Assembly (NCBI GenBank): GCA_023362775.1
Contig: JALMGJ010000137.1
Span: forward strand, 47,417 to 111,416
DNA from: Charina bottae
Taxonomy: Eukaryota; Chordata; Lepidosauria; Squamata; Charinaidae
Reading direction: 5' to 3'
DNA length: 64,000 bases
Part shown: in pieces, positions 62,501-64,000 of the stretch
Numbering within the stretch: the first letter of the stretch is position 1
How the letters are laid out: the number at the start of each line of letters is the position of its first letter
Notes under the pieces: generated by a model
Database searches by the model: none
Told to the model about the DNA's origin: nothing
Seen by the model: only the letters and a program-made list of their open reading frames with translations
Position numbers and translations under genes: made by a program

Positions 62501-64000
62501 GAATGAGGTCAAATTGAAAAACGAAGGCCACCATGAGATTCGGGGTTGAATTTAAGGGTAAGAGGCACTTTTGGATGCTTGATTTGGGACGGCATGATTT
62601 TTGGCCCAAAAATCGAAAAATTCCTGACCGCGGAGTCAGGAAACCCTCCCGGGATGGGCCGGACCGAATGAGGTCAAATTGAAAAATGAAGGCCGCCATG
62701 AGATTCGGGGTTGAATTTAAGGGTTAGGGGCACTTTTGGATGCTTGATTTGGGACGGCATGATTTTTGGCCCAAAAATCGAAAAATTGCTGACCACGGAG
62801 TCAGGAAACCCTCCTGGGATGGGCCGGACCGAATGAGGTCAAATTGAAAAAACGAAGGCCGTCATGGGATTTGGGGTGTTTGAATTTAAGAGTTATGGGC
62901 ACTTTTGGATGCTTGATTTGGGACGGCATCGATTTTTGGCCCAAAAATCGAAAAATTCCTGACCGCGGAGTCAGGAAACCCTCCCGGGATGGGCCGGACC
63001 GAATGAGGTCAAATTGAAAAACGAAGGCCACCATGAGATTCGGGGTTGAATTTAAGGGTTAGAGGCACTTTTGGATGCTTGATTTGGGACGGCATGATTT
63101 TTGGCCCAAAAATCGAAAAATTACTGACCGCGGAGTCAGGAAACCCTCCCGGGATGGGCCGGACCGAATGAGGTCAAATTGAAAAATGAAGGCCGCCATG
63201 AGATTCGGGGTTGAATTTAAGGGTTAGAGGCACTTTTGGATGCTTGATTTGGGACGGCATGATTTTTGGCCCAAAAATCGAAAAATTCCTGACCGCGGAG
63301 TCAGGAAACCCTCCCGGGATGGGCCGGACCGAATGAGGTCAAATTGAAAAACGAAGGCCGCCATGAGATTCGGGGTTGAATTTAAGGGTTAGGGGCACTT
63401 TTGGATGCTTGATTTGGGACGGCATGATTTTTGGCCCAAAAATCGAAAAATTGCTGACCGCGGAGTCAGGAAACCCTCCCGGGATGGGCCGGACCGAATG
63501 AGGTCAAATTGAAAAACGAAGGCCGCCATGAGATTTGGGGTTGAATTTAAGAGTTATGGGCACTTTTGGGTGCTTGATTTGGGGACGGCATGATTTTTGG
63601 CCCAAAAATCGAAAAATTCCTGACCGCGGAGTCAGGAAACCCTCCCGGGATGGGCCGGACCGAATGAGGTCAAATTGAAAAACGAAGGCCACCATGAGAT
63701 TCGGGGTTGAATTTAAGGGTAAGAGGCACTTTTGGATGCTTGATTTGGGACGGCATGATTTTTGGCCCAAAAATCGAAAAATTCCTGACCGCGGAGTCAG
63801 GAAACCCTCCCGGGATGGGCCGGACCGAATGAGGTCAAATTGAAAAATGAAGGCCGCCATGAGATTCGGGGTTGAATTTAAGGGTTAGGGGCACTTTTGG
63901 ATGCTTGATTTGGGACGGCATGATTTTTGGCCCAAAAATCGAAAAATTGCTGACCACGGAGTCAGGAAACCCTCCCGGGATGGGCCGGACCGAATGAGGT
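59561..64000. repeat. 3-mer-based, indel-rich satellite block running off the window
   Basis: A recurring trio is an E-type unit, a GGCCACC-preceded unit with GGGTAAGAGGC, and a TTAGGGGC unit preceded by AAAAATGAAGG and carrying GACCACGG. GGGTAAGAGG occurs near 59748, 60243, 60903, 62061, 62556 and 63717. Spacings range from 495 to about 1160 bp because other units are inserted. A variant E unit with GGCCGTCATGGGATTTG occurs near 60546, 61207 and 62857. Extra bases occur in GGGGTGTTTGAA (62875), GGCATCGATTTTT (62926), GAAAAAACG (61195, 62846) and TTGGGGACGG (61758, 63579). The last unit is cut by the window end. Confidence 0.85.

Larger units (their letters stand above)
1..64000. repeat. Satellite DNA array, 165-bp unit, about 388 head-to-tail copies
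   Basis: The same 165-bp unit recurs without interruption from the first to the last base. Unit starts (TGAGATTC) fall at 1, 166, 331, 496 and so on, shifting only by 1-10 bp where single monomers carry small indels. All units read in the same direction; I saw no inverted block and no inserted unrelated sequence. Neighbouring units usually differ at a few positions only. The unit is close to 50% GC and nucleosome-sized. Known of such repeats: units of roughly 150-180 bp in long homogenised arrays with higher-order structure are typical of plant and animal centromeric or pericentromeric heterochromatin. Inferred: this is a piece of such an array, probably from a plant. I do not recognise the family, and centromere function cannot be shown from sequence. 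Confidence 0.98.

Noticed and set aside
63504..63860. 118-codon minus-strand frame, the longest in the window, and its shorter relatives (for example 6625-6930, 59586-59891, 62394-62699)
   Set aside because: These are repeated translations of the 55-codon unit. Every copy follows nucleotide variants of the satellite with no excess of silent changes apparent.
1..64000. CRISPR array
   Set aside because: The period is regular, but the whole 165 bp is conserved. There are no unique spacers, no short direct repeat separated by variable sequence and no cas gene.
1..64000. CENP-B box
   Set aside because: I looked on both strands for TTCG-4N-A-2N-CGGG. TTCGGGG at the unit start and CTTCGTTTTT on the minus strand do not satisfy the spacing.
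1..64000. rDNA intergenic spacer or 5S rDNA array
   Set aside because: Subrepeats of this size occur in rDNA spacers, but no rRNA-coding sequence or 5S internal promoter motif appears in 64 kb.

Overview
The whole 64 kb window is one uninterrupted, single-orientation, head-to-tail satellite DNA array. The repeat unit is 165 bp; rare monomers are 163-175 bp because of small indels. About 388 monomers fit in the window. The array runs off both ends: the window starts at a unit boundary under my phasing and stops inside a unit. I see no protein-coding gene, RNA gene, transposon, CRISPR array, integron, origin or single-copy sequence anywhere in it. A nucleosome-sized unit in a multi-kilobase homogenised array with higher-order structure points to a eukaryotic chromosome. 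It is most likely (peri)centromeric or another block of constitutive heterochromatin, and a flowering plant is my best guess. I do not recognise the satellite family, and the species cannot be named from this sequence alone.

The consensus unit (phase: starts at TGAGATTC, positions 1, 166, 331 ...) is about 50% GC and keeps about 10 CpG per unit, close to the number expected from base composition. Its middle third holds three dyad symmetries within 59 bp: a 19-bp interrupted palindrome (unit positions 63-81), an 8-bp-stem hairpin with a 6-nt loop (88-109) and the 8-bp palindrome TCCCGGGA (114-121). A telomere-like GGGTTAG lies at unit positions 23-29.

Monomers differ by a limited set of diagnostic single-base variants. 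Following these shows that the array is a patchwork of higher-order repeats (HORs). Layout: 1-3299 mixed monomers with one very divergent unit (1321-1485) and a 4-mer tandem (1650-2969). 3300-14188 holds a 9-mer HOR (1485 bp) with three full copies and one partial, nested in larger segmental duplications at 25- and 40-monomer offsets. 14189-21611 is rich in a distinctive 'E' monomer, with a 5-mer and a 4-mer HOR. 21612-25908 is an older, indel-rich stretch containing an A15 tract. 25909-29208 is a 10-mer HOR, two copies. 29209-43068 has a 12-mer core (1980 bp) in four copies at shrinking spacings of 3300, 3135 and 2805 bp, with nested 6-mers. 42904-48841 is a nearly perfect tandem duplication of an 18-mer (2969 bp). 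48842-53459 is an 11-mer (1814 bp). 53460-58573 is a 12-mer (1978 bp) with a recurrent 'F' dimer. 58574-64000 is a 3-mer-based, indel-rich end.

No genes work together here. The only processes readable from the sequence are local amplification by unequal exchange or gene conversion, CpG deamination, and slippage. The open reading frames that exist are by-products of a unit whose length is a multiple of three.
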